64,000 nucleotides of DNA from Microbispora sp. NBC_01189 (GTDB lineage: Bacteria; Actinomycetota; Actinomycetes; Streptosporangiales; Streptosporangiaceae): the NCBI RefSeq assembly GCF_036010665.1, contig NZ_CP108581.1:3267501-3331500 (forward strand). Reading direction: 5' to 3'. Below, in pieces: positions 30,501 through 39,813 of the stretch (its first letter is position 1; every line of letters begins with the position of its first letter). Below the pieces are notes generated by a model. It saw only the letters and a program-made list of their open reading frames with translations, was not told where the DNA came from and did not search any database. Both the position numbers and the translations under genes were made by a program.

Positions 30501-32168
30501 GTGCACGATTTCGCCGCACCCTCCCTGACCGCCGCACCCTCCCTGACCGCCGCACCCGCCGAGTACGCCGAGACCGAGGGCGGGGCGTTTCCGCGGGTTC
30601 TCCTGGAGGCGCTGCGGAGCGCGCCCGCCGGCCCGGCCTTCGAACAGGGGGACAGGACCGTTTCCCGGGGTGAGCTGCTGGACCTGATCGGGCACATGGC
30701 CGGGGCGATGCGCGAGGCGGGTCTGCGCCCCGGCCGGGGCGTCGCCGTGCGGACCGGGGTGACGCCGGAGGCGTTCGCCGCCCAGATCGCCGCGCACGTG
30801 CTGGGCTGCCGCGTCGTGGCCGTGAAGCCCGGATACACGCCCCGTCAGCTCGCGCACGTCCTCGACGCGGGAGTCGGGGCGGGAGTCGGGGCGGGAGTCG
30901 ACGCGGGAGTCGGGGCGGGAGTCGGGGCGGGAGTCGACGCGGTGATCGTCGACCCGGCGTCCGCGACCCCGGAGGTGCTCGGCGCGGCAGGGGCGGCCGC
31001 GGTGCTGTCGCTCGGTCCCGTCGCCGGTGTGCCCGCCGCCGTCGACATCCTCACCGCACCCGGAGGAGGCGGCAGCCCGATCCCCGCCGTCGCGGCGCGG
31101 CCGGACGACATGGCCCTGCTGACTTTCACCAGCGGCAGCACCGGCGAGCCGAAGGGCTGCGCGCTCACCTACCGCGCGCTCGGCGCGCACTGGTCCTGGC
31201 CCCGCGTCTGGTCGTCGGTCGAGCCCGGCTTCGTCGACAGGTTCGGGCGGCACCTGCTGTTCGGCACCCTGGCCAGCCAGGTGGTGCTGGACTTCCTCGC
31301 GCCGTGCCTGCTCGGCGGGGGCACCGTGGTCATCCCGGAGGACGACGGCCGGCCGCTGTTCCCGTACGCGGTCGAGCGCCATCGCATCACCAGCGCCATC
31401 GTGACCCCGCCACGGCTGTGCCGGATGCTCGACCTGCTCCGCGAGGAGCGGGCCGACGTCGGCAGCCTGCGCATGCTGATGGTCGCCGGATCGCCCATCA
31501 GCCCGCACCGGATGCGGGAGGCGGCGGACCGGCTCGGCCCCGTCGTCTATCAGGGGTACGGCGCGACCGAGGCCGGGATGATCACCATCCTCAACCCCGG
31601 TGACCTCGGCCGCGCGCCGGCCTCCGTCGGCCGCGCCCATCCCAGCGTCGAGATCAGCGTGCGTGACGAGGAGGGCCGCCCGGTGGAGCCGGGACGCACC
31701 GGTGAGGTCCACGTGCGCAGCCCCTTCCTGATGGCGGGCTACTGGGGGCAGCCGGAGGAGACCCGCGACGTGCTGCGGGACGGCTGGCTGCGCACCCGCG
31801 ACCTCGGCCGCCTCGACGACGAGGGCCTGCTCTATCTGGCGGGCCGGACCAGGGACGTCGTCATCGTCAACGCGATCGTCGTCTACGCCGGGCCCGTCGA
31901 GCGGGTGCTGGCCGGGCACCCGGACGTGGCCGAGGCGTACGTGACCGGCGCGCCGGACGAGCGGACCGGGGAGGCCGTCCACGCCTTCGTCGTCCCCGTG
32001 CCCGGTCGCGCGCCGGACCCCGCCGTCCTGACCGCCCTGGTCCGCGCCGAACTCGGCGCGGACAGCGTGCCCCGGACGATCACGACGGTGCCCGGCGTGC
32101 CGGTCGCGGCCAGCGGCAAACCCGACAAGCGCGCCCTGCTGGAGCGGCACCCGCCGGCCGCGCTCTGA
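30501..32168 (+). CDS. Acyl-adenylate-forming enzyme (AMP-dependent synthetase/ligase)
   Basis: 555 residues, GTG start. ANL-family motifs are present: LTFTSGSTGEPKGC (P-loop-like A3) near residue 213, YGATEAG (A5) near 353, and the C-terminal GDxxR-like TRDLGRL and GRTRDVVIV regions, with a Lys in SGKPDKRALL. It should adenylate a carboxylic acid and may form a CoA thioester. No carrier protein gene is present. Oddities are an N-terminal duplicated LTAAPSLTAAP and a GVGAGVGAGVDA repeat (about residues 122-147). It is the first gene of a run reaching the antiporter. The substrate is unknown. Confidence 0.88.
   Translation: MHDFAAPSLTAAPSLTAAPAEYAETEGGAFPRVLLEALRSAPAGPAFEQGDRTVSRGELLDLIGHMAGAMREAGLRPGRGVAVRTGVTPEAFAAQIAAHVLGCRVVAVKPGYTPRQLAHVLDAGVGAGVGAGVDAGVGAGVGAGVDAVIVDPASATPEVLGAAGAAAVLSLGPVAGVPAAVDILTAPGGGGSPIPAVAARPDDMALLTFTSGSTGEPKGCALTYRALGAHWSWPRVWSSVEPGFVDRFGRHLLFGTLASQVVLDFLAPCLLGGGTVVIPEDDGRPLFPYAVERHRITSAIVTPPRLCRMLDLLREERADVGSLRMLMVAGSPISPHRMREAADRLGPVVYQGYGATEAGMITILNPGDLGRAPASVGRAHPSVEISVRDEEGRPVEPGRTGEVHVRSPFLMAGYWGQPEETRDVLRDGWLRTRDLGRLDDEGLLYLAGRTRDVVIVNAIVVYAGPVERVLAGHPDVAEAYVTGAPDERTGEAVHAFVVPVPGRAPDPAVLTALVRAELGADSVPRTITTVPGVPVAASGKPDKRALLERHPPAAL
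30864..30941 (+). repeat. In-frame 36-bp tandem repeat inside the acyl-adenylating gene
   Basis: A 36-bp block, itself built from 12-bp GCGGGAGTCGGG-like units, occurs twice in tandem plus a short remainder. It encodes GVGAGVGAGVDA twice, inserted between the N-terminal substrate-domain strand and the following VIVDPASATP strand. All copies are in frame, so the protein is intact, with a flexible loop added. Confidence 0.85.
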
Positions 32169-32232
32169 GCGTTTTCTGAGAATCCCCCGCCAACACTGGT
32201 GAAACTTCAACCACCCAGCGAGGGAGGCGGCA

Positions 32233-33801
32233 GTGCCGGAAGAGACCCTTGACTACCTGGTGATCGGCGCCGGACCGGCGGGCCTGCAGATGGGCCATTT
32301 CCTGCACCGGGCGGGGCGGAGCTACCGGATCCTGGAGGCGACGCCCGCGCCGGGCGCGTTCTTCCGGACCTTCCCCCGCCACCGGAAGCTGATCTCCATC
32401 AACAAGAAGTACACCGGCTGGGACGACCCGGAGCTCAACCTCCGGATGGACTGGAACTCGCTGCTGTCCGACGACCCCCGGCTCCTGTTCACCCAATACA
32501 GCGACCGCTACTTCCCCGACGCCGACGACATGGTCCGCTACCTGGAGGACTTCGCCGCCACCCAGGAGTCGCACATCACGTACGACGCGCGGGTCGCCGA
32601 GGTCGCGCGCCCGGAGGCCGGCGGCCCGTTCACGGTGACCGACGAGCGCGGCCGGACGTACCAGGCCCGGCGGGTGATCGTCGCGACGGGGGTCACCCGG
32701 CCCAACGTCCCGCCGATCCCCGGCGTCGAGACCGCCGAGCAGTACGGCGACGTCTCCGTCGATCCCGCCGACTACACGAACAAGCGGGTGCTGATCATCG
32801 GCAAGGCCAACTCGGCCTTCGAGACCGCCGACAACCTCATCGAGACGGCCGCGGTCATCCACGTGGCCGGGCCGCACTCGGTCAAGCTGGCCTGGCGGAC
32901 CCACTTCGTCGGACACCTGCGCGCGTACAACAACAACTTCCTCGACACCTACCAGCTCAAACTGCAGAACGCCGTGCTGGACGGCGACGTCCGGCGCATC
33001 GAGCGCCTGGCCGACGGCTCCTACCTGGTCACCGTGGCCTTCGTCCGGGCCGACGAGGTCACCAAGGACATCCCGTACGACCGGGTGATCGTCTGCACCG
33101 GATTCCGGTTCGACCCCTCGATCTTCGCTCCCGAATGCCGGCCGGAGCTGGCGATCAACGACAGGTTCCCGGCGCTGACCCCGGCGTTCGAGTCGGTCAA
33201 CGTGCCGGATCTCCACTTCGCCGGGACGATCACCCAGTCGCGCGACTTCAAGCGGGGGACCAGCGGGTTCATCCACGGGTTCCGGTACGGCGTGCGCGCC
33301 CTGCACCGCGCCCTGGAGGCCAGGCACCACGGCGTCGCGTGGGCGGGCCGTGACCTGCCCGCCGAGCCCGGCGCGCTCGCGGCGGCCGTGCTCGAACGGG
33401 TCAACCGCAGTTCGGCGCTGTGGCAGCAGTTCGGGGTGCTGGCCGACGTCATCGTGCCCGACGGCCGCGGCGGCGCGCGCTACCTGGAGGAGGTGCCGCT
33501 CGACCTGCAGGGGCCGCCGGTCGGCGACCAGGGCCACTTCGCCGTCACGCTGGAGTACGGCCCCGGCCACGACCAGGTGGACCCCTTCGACATCTCGGTG
33601 GGGCGGATCACCCAGAGCGACGCGGAGCGCGCGCACGAGGGCCACTACCTCCACCCCGTGGTGCGCCGCTTCCGGAACGGCGTGGTGGAGGCGGTCCACC
33701 ACGTCACCGAGAACCTGGAGAATGACTGGACGTCCGAGCAGGTGCATCTCAACCCGCTGCGGGACTTCTTCCAGCACCACAGCATCCCGGTCTCGGTGTG
33801 A
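32233..33801 (+). CDS. FAD/NAD(P)-dependent monooxygenase-like protein
   Basis: 522 residues. FAD-binding GAGPAGLQMGHFLHRAG near residue 13 begins the chain. A second dinucleotide-binding motif, IGKANSAFETADNL near 193, has G-x-A-x-S instead of G-x-G-x-x-G. YDRVIVCTGFRFDP supplies the ATG-like motif. The overall layout is that of flavin monooxygenases and FOXRED2-like proteins. It probably hydroxylates or oxidises a pathway intermediate. GGGAGGCG precedes the GTG start, and a GTGA overlap joins it to the next gene, so they are translationally coupled. Confidence 0.87.
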   Translation: MPEETLDYLVIGAGPAGLQMGHFLHRAGRSYRILEATPAPGAFFRTFPRHRKLISINKKYTGWDDPELNLRMDWNSLLSDDPRLLFTQYSDRYFPDADDMVRYLEDFAATQESHITYDARVAEVARPEAGGPFTVTDERGRTYQARRVIVATGVTRPNVPPIPGVETAEQYGDVSVDPADYTNKRVLIIGKANSAFETADNLIETAAVIHVAGPHSVKLAWRTHFVGHLRAYNNNFLDTYQLKLQNAVLDGDVRRIERLADGSYLVTVAFVRADEVTKDIPYDRVIVCTGFRFDPSIFAPECRPELAINDRFPALTPAFESVNVPDLHFAGTITQSRDFKRGTSGFIHGFRYGVRALHRALEARHHGVAWAGRDLPAEPGALAAAVLERVNRSSALWQQFGVLADVIVPDGRGGARYLEEVPLDLQGPPVGDQGHFAVTLEYGPGHDQVDPFDISVGRITQSDAERAHEGHYLHPVVRRFRNGVVEAVHHVTENLENDWTSEQVHLNPLRDFFQHHSIPVSV

Positions 33802-34844
33802 CGACCGTGCTCGCGACCATCGGGGAGTACGAGGCGGCGGCCCGCGACCGCCTCGCCCCCGCCCACTACGACTACTTCGCCGGCGGGGCCGGCGAGGAGA
33901 TCACCCTGCGGGCCAACGAGGCGGCGTTCGCCCGGCTCGCGCTGCTGCCGCGCGTCCTGCGCGGTGCGGGGAGCCCCAGGACGGGGGTCACCCTGCTCGG
34001 CAGCTCCCTGGCCATGCCCGTGCTGGTGGCGCCGACCGCGTTCCACCGGCTGGCCGATCCCGAGGGCGAGCGGGCCACGGCCCGCGCGGCGGCCACCGCG
34101 GGCACCGTCATGATCGTGAGCATGGCCTCGACCATGGCCGTCGAGGACGTCGCGTCCGCCGCCTCGGGCGTCACCCTGTGGTTCCAGCTCTACCTCCAGC
34201 CGGACATGAACTTCACCGAGACGATCGTCCGGCGGGCCGAGGCGGCCGGCTGCGCGGCGCTGGTCGTCACCGTCGACTCCCCCGCCCGGGGGCGGCGGGA
34301 CCGGGACGCCCGCAACGGCTTCGACGACCTGCCCGACGGCATGTGCTGCGAGAACCTGCGCGACGGCGACCGGGTGCGGCCCATCGTCATGTCGCCGGAG
34401 ATCGGCTGGGAGCACGTCGATCTGCTGCGGCGGATGACCCGGCTGCCGATCGTGCTCAAGGGCGTCACCCATCCCGCCGACGCGTGTCTCGCCCTGGACC
34501 ACGGCGTGTCGGCGCTGTACGTGTCGAACCACGGCGGACGGCAGCTCGACACCGTCCCGGCCGCCGTCGACCTGCTGCCGGCGATCGCCGCCGCCGTCGG
34601 CGGAGCCGTACCCGTGCTGGTCGACGGGGGGATCCGGCGCGGCACCGACGTGGTGAAGGCGCTGGCGCTCGGCGCGTCCGCCGTCGCGGTGGGCCGTCCG
34701 GTGTTGTGGGGCCTCGCGGCGGACGGCGAGCGCGGCGCGGCCCGCGTGCTCGGGCTGCTCCGCGACGAGATCGAGCACGCGCTCGCCCTGTGCGGCGTCG
34801 CCTCCGTACGGGACCTCGGGCCCGACCTGGTGCGGCCGTGCTGA
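33798..34844 (+). CDS. FMN-dependent alpha-hydroxy-acid oxidase
   Basis: 348 residues, GTG start overlapping the previous stop by 4 bp. TIM-barrel FMN enzyme related to glycolate/lactate oxidase and hydroxymandelate oxidase. The N-terminus YDYFAGGAGEEITLR and the active-site segment YVSNHGGRQLD (catalytic His near residue 241; Arg for the carboxylate) are clear. VDGGIRRGTDVVKALALGA is the phosphate-binding region. It would oxidise a 2-hydroxy acid to a 2-keto acid with oxygen as acceptor. Its place between a flavoprotein and a P450 suggests a tailoring role. Confidence 0.9.
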   Translation: MTTVLATIGEYEAAARDRLAPAHYDYFAGGAGEEITLRANEAAFARLALLPRVLRGAGSPRTGVTLLGSSLAMPVLVAPTAFHRLADPEGERATARAAATAGTVMIVSMASTMAVEDVASAASGVTLWFQLYLQPDMNFTETIVRRAEAAGCAALVVTVDSPARGRRDRDARNGFDDLPDGMCCENLRDGDRVRPIVMSPEIGWEHVDLLRRMTRLPIVLKGVTHPADACLALDHGVSALYVSNHGGRQLDTVPAAVDLLPAIAAAVGGAVPVLVDGGIRRGTDVVKALALGASAVAVGRPVLWGLAADGERGAARVLGLLRDEIEHALALCGVASVRDLGPDLVRPC

Positions 34845-36217
34845 CGGCGCTGTGGGCGGTGGCGGCGGCCCTCGTCGTGATCAGCCTGCCCCGGTGGCTC
34901 CCCGGGCGGGTCGTCGCGGTGCGCGGGTGGGTCTTCACCCGGATCAACGGCGACGAGAGCATCCCGGTGCCCGGAGACCTCGTCGGCGTCGATCGGTTCA
35001 GGGAGGTCTACTCCCATCCGGCGGCCTCCGGCCGCAGCAGGGGCGCCGCCCTGTCGGACCTGTTCTGGTACTGGCTGTCGCCGGGGCCCGAGATGCACCA
35101 GGAACATCTGGAGGAGGGAGAGCGCTACGACGCCGTCGCCCTGGCCACCCGCCGGATCCTGTCCGTGCCGCGGGCGCGGGCCGAGGAGCTCACCCGCCGC
35201 TGCGTCACCCGTACGCTGCGGGACGGGTGGGGGCGAGATGGGCAGGGGTGGGAGCGGAGCGGCGTGGTCCGGCTGCGCGACCTGATGATGCCGGCGTGGG
35301 CCGAGTTCTCCTACGAGCTCGTCTTCGGCGAGGAGTGCCCGCCGCACGCCCGCGACCTGATCGTCGGCAACGCCGACGACGTCGTGACCGCCCTGAAGTG
35401 CTGCGGCCTGCGGCACATGGACCGGCGCGACCGGCTGACCGCGTATCTCGTCGAGTCGCTGCCACGGGTGAGGCAGGAACTCCCGCCCGGCCTGACGGAC
35501 CGGGAGCGGGCGCTTTATCTCCAGGGCGCCTTCTTCAACACCGCCGTGGTGCAGATGTCGGAGGCCACGGCGCACGTGCTGATGGTCCTCGCGCGGCACC
35601 CGGACGTTCAGGACAGGGCGCGTGGCGGCGACGACCGCCACATCGACCAGGTGATCTCGGAGACGCTGCGGCTCTACCCGCTCTTCGGCATCGCGCACCG
35701 CGTCACCACCGGTGACATCCCCCTCGGGGAGGGGACGGCGATCCCGGCCGGCTCGGTGCTGTGCTTCGACTACCCCTCCTTCCACCGCGCCGGTTTCCCC
35801 GATCCGGAGCGCTTCGATCCCGAGCGTTTCGCCCCAGGGCACGCCCCGGTCCGGGAGCTCAACCACATCCCGTTCGGCATGCCGGCGAACCGTCCCTGCC
35901 CGGCCTGGCGGCTCGCCCCCCTGATGATGCGGGTCGCGGTGCGGGAGACCCTCCGGGCGTACCGGCTCGACTCCACCGCCGCCCACACCCGGTCCCTGCC
36001 CAACCGGGGACCCTGCCTTCTCACTCCCCTCGGAGCCCCGCGCGGGCCCGGACACCGCCTGAGGCTGCTGTTCATGCGGTTCAGGGACGACTGGGAGAAC
36101 CTCTGGCGCAGCCTCGTGCAGCTCGTCCTCGGCACGTACATGGTCTGGGACGCGCGGAGGCTGCGACTGTGCGAGCGCCACTTCGCCGATCTTCCCGGCG
36201 ACGCCATCCGATCATGA
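34838..36217 (+). CDS. Cytochrome P450 with an N-terminal membrane anchor and atypical Cys loop
   Basis: 459 residues. GTG start overlaps the previous gene by 7 nt. A hydrophobic segment (about 2-20) suggests membrane attachment, unusual in bacterial P450s. The K-helix ExxR is SETLRLYP and the PERF motif is DPERFDPERF. The heme-ligand region reads PFGMPANRPCPAW, with the likely Cys at about residue 354. Compared with the usual F-x-x-G-x-R-x-C it has Pro for Gly and one extra residue before Cys. A distinctive C-terminal tail (after LTPLGAPRG) adds about 60 residues. Confidence 0.82.
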   Translation: MLTALWAVAAALVVISLPRWLPGRVVAVRGWVFTRINGDESIPVPGDLVGVDRFREVYSHPAASGRSRGAALSDLFWYWLSPGPEMHQEHLEEGERYDAVALATRRILSVPRARAEELTRRCVTRTLRDGWGRDGQGWERSGVVRLRDLMMPAWAEFSYELVFGEECPPHARDLIVGNADDVVTALKCCGLRHMDRRDRLTAYLVESLPRVRQELPPGLTDRERALYLQGAFFNTAVVQMSEATAHVLMVLARHPDVQDRARGGDDRHIDQVISETLRLYPLFGIAHRVTTGDIPLGEGTAIPAGSVLCFDYPSFHRAGFPDPERFDPERFAPGHAPVRELNHIPFGMPANRPCPAWRLAPLMMRVAVRETLRAYRLDSTAAHTRSLPNRGPCLLTPLGAPRGPGHRLRLLFMRFRDDWENLWRSLVQLVLGTYMVWDARRLRLCERHFADLPGDAIRS

Positions 36218-36235
36218 GCTGCTGAGGAGCATGTC

Positions 36236-37567
36236 GTGCTCGTTCCGGCCCTTTCCCTGGCGGCCGCCCCCGCCACCGACCACAACCTCCAACTGACTCT
36301 CAAGGTGCTGCCGGCCCTGGCCGTCATCCTGCTGGCCGCGGCGGTGTGCGGCCGGCTGGCCACCATGGTCATGCAGCCGCGCGTCGTCGGCGAGATGGTC
36401 GCCGGCGTCCTGCTCGGGCCGACGCTGCTCGGCGCGCTGTTCCCCGGCGCCCAGGCGGCGTTGTTCCCCGCCGAGGTCAGACCGGTCCTGTACGTGCTCA
36501 GCACCATCGGCCTGACGTTGTACATGTTCCTCGTCGGAGCCGGGATCGACCACGACGCCCGGGCGCCGGGCGAGCTGCGCAAGGCGAGCGCGCTGGCCGC
36601 GTCGGGGATCGGCTCCCCGATGGTCCTCGGCGTCGCCGCCGGGCTCCTCCTGTGGGACCGGCTCTCCCGCCCCGACGTCGGCCGGCTGGAGTTCGCCCTG
36701 TTCCTCGGGGGAGCGCTGTCGCTGACCGCGTTCCCCATGCTCGCGCGGATCCTGTACGAGCGCGGGCTGCAGAACAGCCGGGTCGGGCGGCTCACCCTGC
36801 TGTCCGCCTCCATCGACGACGCCGTGGCATGGTGCCTGCTCGCGGCGCTGTCGGCGGTGCACCTGGGCGGAGGCCCCGCCGACACGCTGCGCACCATCGC
36901 CCTGGCGGGAGGGTTCGCGGCGGTGATGCTCCTGGTGGTGGCCCGGCTGCTGCGCCCTCTGGGCCGTCAGGTCGCGCGAACCGGGCGGCTCGGCGCGGGC
37001 GCCGTCTACGTGGTCGTCCTGGTGCCGCTCACCGCCGGGTTCATCACCGACGCGATCGGCGTCTACTCGGTGTTCGGCGGCTTCATCGCCGGGCTGGCCA
37101 TGCCGCGCGAGCCGGCGTTCCGCGCCGCCCTGCACAACCGGATGATGGACGTCGTCTCGACCCTGCTGCTCCCCGTCTTCTTCGCGTTCTCGGGACTGAA
37201 CACCCATCTCGCGGGCATCGCCGGAGGACCCGCGCTCCTGGCGTTCGCGATGATCCTGGTCGCGGCCTTCTGCGGGAAGTACTTCGGCTGCGCCCTCGCG
37301 ACGAGGGCGATGGGCTTCGGCTGGCGGGAGTCCTGGGCGGTGGGCGCGATGATGAACGCCCGCGGACTGATGATCCTCATCTTCATCAACATCGGCCTGG
37401 CCCAGGGCATGATCACGCAGGAGGTCTTCGCGATGCTCGTCCTCGTGGCCGTGCTCACCACCGCGGGCGCCATGCCGCTCTACAAACTGGCGCTTCCTGA
37501 GCGCCTGGAGCGGGCGCGCGCGGTGGAGGCGGAGAGCGTGGCCGGCCGCGAGAAGGCGGCCGCCTGA
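36236..37567 (+). CDS. Cation/proton antiporter (CPA2, KefB/NapA-like)
   Basis: 443 residues with about twelve hydrophobic segments. QPRVVGEMVAGVLLGPTLLG near residue 45 is the CPA2 family signature, and SASIDDAVAWCLLA near 182 carries the conserved Asp of the ion site. It lacks a TrkA-N or RCK domain. It starts at GTG, 18 nt after the P450 gene, so it belongs to the same run. In biosynthetic clusters such antiporters can serve export or self-protection. Here this is inference. Confidence 0.9.
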   Translation: MLVPALSLAAAPATDHNLQLTLKVLPALAVILLAAAVCGRLATMVMQPRVVGEMVAGVLLGPTLLGALFPGAQAALFPAEVRPVLYVLSTIGLTLYMFLVGAGIDHDARAPGELRKASALAASGIGSPMVLGVAAGLLLWDRLSRPDVGRLEFALFLGGALSLTAFPMLARILYERGLQNSRVGRLTLLSASIDDAVAWCLLAALSAVHLGGGPADTLRTIALAGGFAAVMLLVVARLLRPLGRQVARTGRLGAGAVYVVVLVPLTAGFITDAIGVYSVFGGFIAGLAMPREPAFRAALHNRMMDVVSTLLLPVFFAFSGLNTHLAGIAGGPALLAFAMILVAAFCGKYFGCALATRAMGFGWRESWAVGAMMNARGLMILIFINIGLAQGMITQEVFAMLVLVAVLTTAGAMPLYKLALPERLERARAVEAESVAGREKAAA

Positions 37568-37697
37568 GACCGGTTTCAGCTACTTTCACGTTTCGGTCGC
37601 GAGACGGCCCGCGGAAACCGCAGAACGCAGGGCACGGGAGCCGGAAGCGCCATCCCAAAGTCTGGATATTTCGCGATATTGGTGCCACGGTATTGCA

Positions 37698-38387
37698 GTG
37701 GCACGGATATCGGGGACATCCGAACCGCGCTCCCGTCGCCTGCTGCTCGTGGAGGACGACCGCGAGCTGGGAGACATGCTGGCCGACGTGCTCACCGACC
37801 AGGGATACACGGTCGACCTGGCGCTGGAGGGACAGCGGGGCCTGCATCTGGGACTGAGCCGCGGTTACGACGTCATGATCATCGACCGCGGGCTTCCCGT
37901 GGTCGACGGGCTCGACCTGCTGAGACGCCTGCGCCGCCAGGCGGTCACCGTGCCGGTGCTGATGCTCACGGGCTTCGGCGCCGTCGCCGACCGGGTCACC
38001 GGGCTCGACGCCGGCGCCGAGGACTACCTGGTCAAGCCGTTCGAGATCGACGAGCTGCTGGCCAGGGTCCGCGCCCTGCACCGCAGGAACCTGGACCAGG
38101 CCGCGCTGCTGCCGCTCGGCGCCGGCTGGCTCGACTCCGCGTCCTTCACCGTACGGCTGCCGTCCGGCGACCAGGTGACGCTGTCCGGCCGGGAATACTG
38201 GCTGCTCCACGCGCTGGCGGCCCGCCCACGGCAGGTCCACACGCGCTCCTCGCTGCGGCAGCGGGTCTTCGACGGCGCCAGCACCGAGTCGATCGTGGAC
38301 ACCTACGTCTACTACCTGCGCAACAAGCTGGGCCCGGGCGTCGTACGCACCGTGCGCGGCGTCGGATACCGCCTGGGCGAGCTGTGA
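37698..38387 (+). CDS. OmpR/PhoB-type response regulator
   Basis: 229 residues. The receiver (14-125) has LLLVEDDRELG, phosphoacceptor Asp in IIDRGLPVVDG near residue 60, and VKPFEIDELL. The winged-helix effector (about 140-225) has REYWLLHALA and VDTYVYYLRNKLG, then VRTVRGVGYRLG. It starts at GTG. The stop overlaps the following kinase gene by 4 bp. A role for the preceding gene run is suggested only by adjacency (130-nt gap). Confidence 0.93.
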   Translation: MARISGTSEPRSRRLLLVEDDRELGDMLADVLTDQGYTVDLALEGQRGLHLGLSRGYDVMIIDRGLPVVDGLDLLRRLRRQAVTVPVLMLTGFGAVADRVTGLDAGAEDYLVKPFEIDELLARVRALHRRNLDQAALLPLGAGWLDSASFTVRLPSGDQVTLSGREYWLLHALAARPRQVHTRSSLRQRVFDGASTESIVDTYVYYLRNKLGPGVVRTVRGVGYRLGEL

Positions 38388-39685
38388 CGCCCCGACGGCC
38401 CTTCGACCCGGAGCGCCGTCTGCTGATCCGCGCCCGCCGCCGGATCACCCTGCAGGTCGCGGGCGTCTTCTGTCTGGTGACAGGGGTTATGGGGGCGGTC
38501 GTCTTCTGGGCGGTGGCGCACGGGCAGGACGTCGGCGCCCGGCGGGACCTCGCCGTCGCGGCGCAGATGGCCCCGATCTCCCAGCCCCCGCCCTGCGTCT
38601 GGCTGTTCGAACTGCACGGCGGCACCATGCGGAGCTCGCCCGGGGCGCCGTCGATCCTGCCGATCCGCGCGACGCTGGACGCGGTCGCCGCCGACGGGAG
38701 GACGCGGACCGGCCTCGTCCACCTCGCCGGGCGCGACCTGCTGGTCCACACCCAGCTTCGCGGAGACGTGCCGGTGCAGGCGGTGCAGGATCTGCGCTAC
38801 CAGACCGCCGAGCGGCAGCGGCTGCTGCGGGTCCTCGGCGCCGCCGAGATCGCGTCTCTCCTGGCGGCGCTGCTGATCGGCCAGGTCCTCGCCCGCCGGG
38901 CGATCGCGCCGCTGGGCGAGGCCCTCGACCGGCAGCGCCGGTTCACCGCCGACGTCAGCCACGAGCTGCGCAGCCCGCTGGCCCGCCTGCACGTCCGCGC
39001 CCAGCTCGCCGCCCGGCGGCTGGGCCGGGAACCGGATCCCGGCCTCGTCGCCGGCGACCTCGACCGGCTGGTCACGGGCATCGGGCAGCTCGGCGAGGTG
39101 ATCGAGGACCTGCTGCTGTCGAGCCAGCTCAGGCAGCACCGCCCGTCCGGGCCGGTCGACCTGGCCGCCCTCGCCGAGGAGTCGGCCGGCGCCGAGGCGG
39201 CCCGCGCCGGCCAGCGCGGGGTGACGATCGACGTGCGGCGGGGGCCGGGCGACCACGTCGTGCGCGGAGCGCAGTCCGCGCTCCGCCGGGTGATCTCCGC
39301 GCTCCTGGACAACGCGCTCCGGCACACCTCCGCGGGCGGCCACATCTGGGTGACGATCTGCTCGGGCCCCGATCTGGTCCGGCTCAGCGTGCGGGACGAC
39401 GGGGTGGGGCTGGACCCGCGCGAGAGCGAGCGGTTGTTCGCCCGGCACGCCGGCGCGCCCCACAGCGGAGGCCTCGGCATCGGCCTGGCTCTCGTGAGCG
39501 AGGTGGTGGACGCCCACGGCGGCACCGTGCACGTCGACGGACGGCCGGGGGCCGGGGCCGCCTTCACCATCAGCCTGCCGCGTACGGCGGCGGAACCGGT
39601 GCCGCGCGAGCCCCGGCTCCTGCTGCCGCAACAGGCGCGGAGCGGGACCTCCCTGCCCGCCCGGGACGGGCCGGCCGGCCGGTGA
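38384..39685 (+). CDS. Sensor histidine kinase
   Basis: 433 residues, GTG start within the previous stop (GTGA). Two membrane helices (about 25-45 and 146-165) flank a sensor loop of about 100 residues. A short HAMP-like linker (RRAIAPLGEALDRQ) leads to HisKA with the phosphoacceptor in DVSHELRSPLARLH near residue 195. The ATPase domain has N-box LLDNALRHT, G1 VRDDGVGLD and G2 GGLGIGLALV. It is the partner of the response regulator directly upstream. Confidence 0.93.
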   Translation: MTPRRPFDPERRLLIRARRRITLQVAGVFCLVTGVMGAVVFWAVAHGQDVGARRDLAVAAQMAPISQPPPCVWLFELHGGTMRSSPGAPSILPIRATLDAVAADGRTRTGLVHLAGRDLLVHTQLRGDVPVQAVQDLRYQTAERQRLLRVLGAAEIASLLAALLIGQVLARRAIAPLGEALDRQRRFTADVSHELRSPLARLHVRAQLAARRLGREPDPGLVAGDLDRLVTGIGQLGEVIEDLLLSSQLRQHRPSGPVDLAALAEESAGAEAARAGQRGVTIDVRRGPGDHVVRGAQSALRRVISALLDNALRHTSAGGHIWVTICSGPDLVRLSVRDDGVGLDPRESERLFARHAGAPHSGGLGIGLALVSEVVDAHGGTVHVDGRPGAGAAFTISLPRTAAEPVPREPRLLLPQQARSGTSLPARDGPAGR

Positions 39686-39813
39686 CCCCAGCCCGCGACG
39701 CTGCCGAGGGCTTCGGCGGGCAGCGGGTGCGGCACGGCGGTGGGGCCATGACGGGGATTTCTCACCATATTTCCCGCCATGGCCCCGGCCCCCCGGCAGG
39801 GGGACGTGCTCCG

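Noticed and set aside
30501-39685. Classical PKS/NRPS biosynthetic gene cluster
   Set aside because: There is no ketosynthase, condensation domain or carrier protein; the locus is reported instead as a small oxidative gene run.
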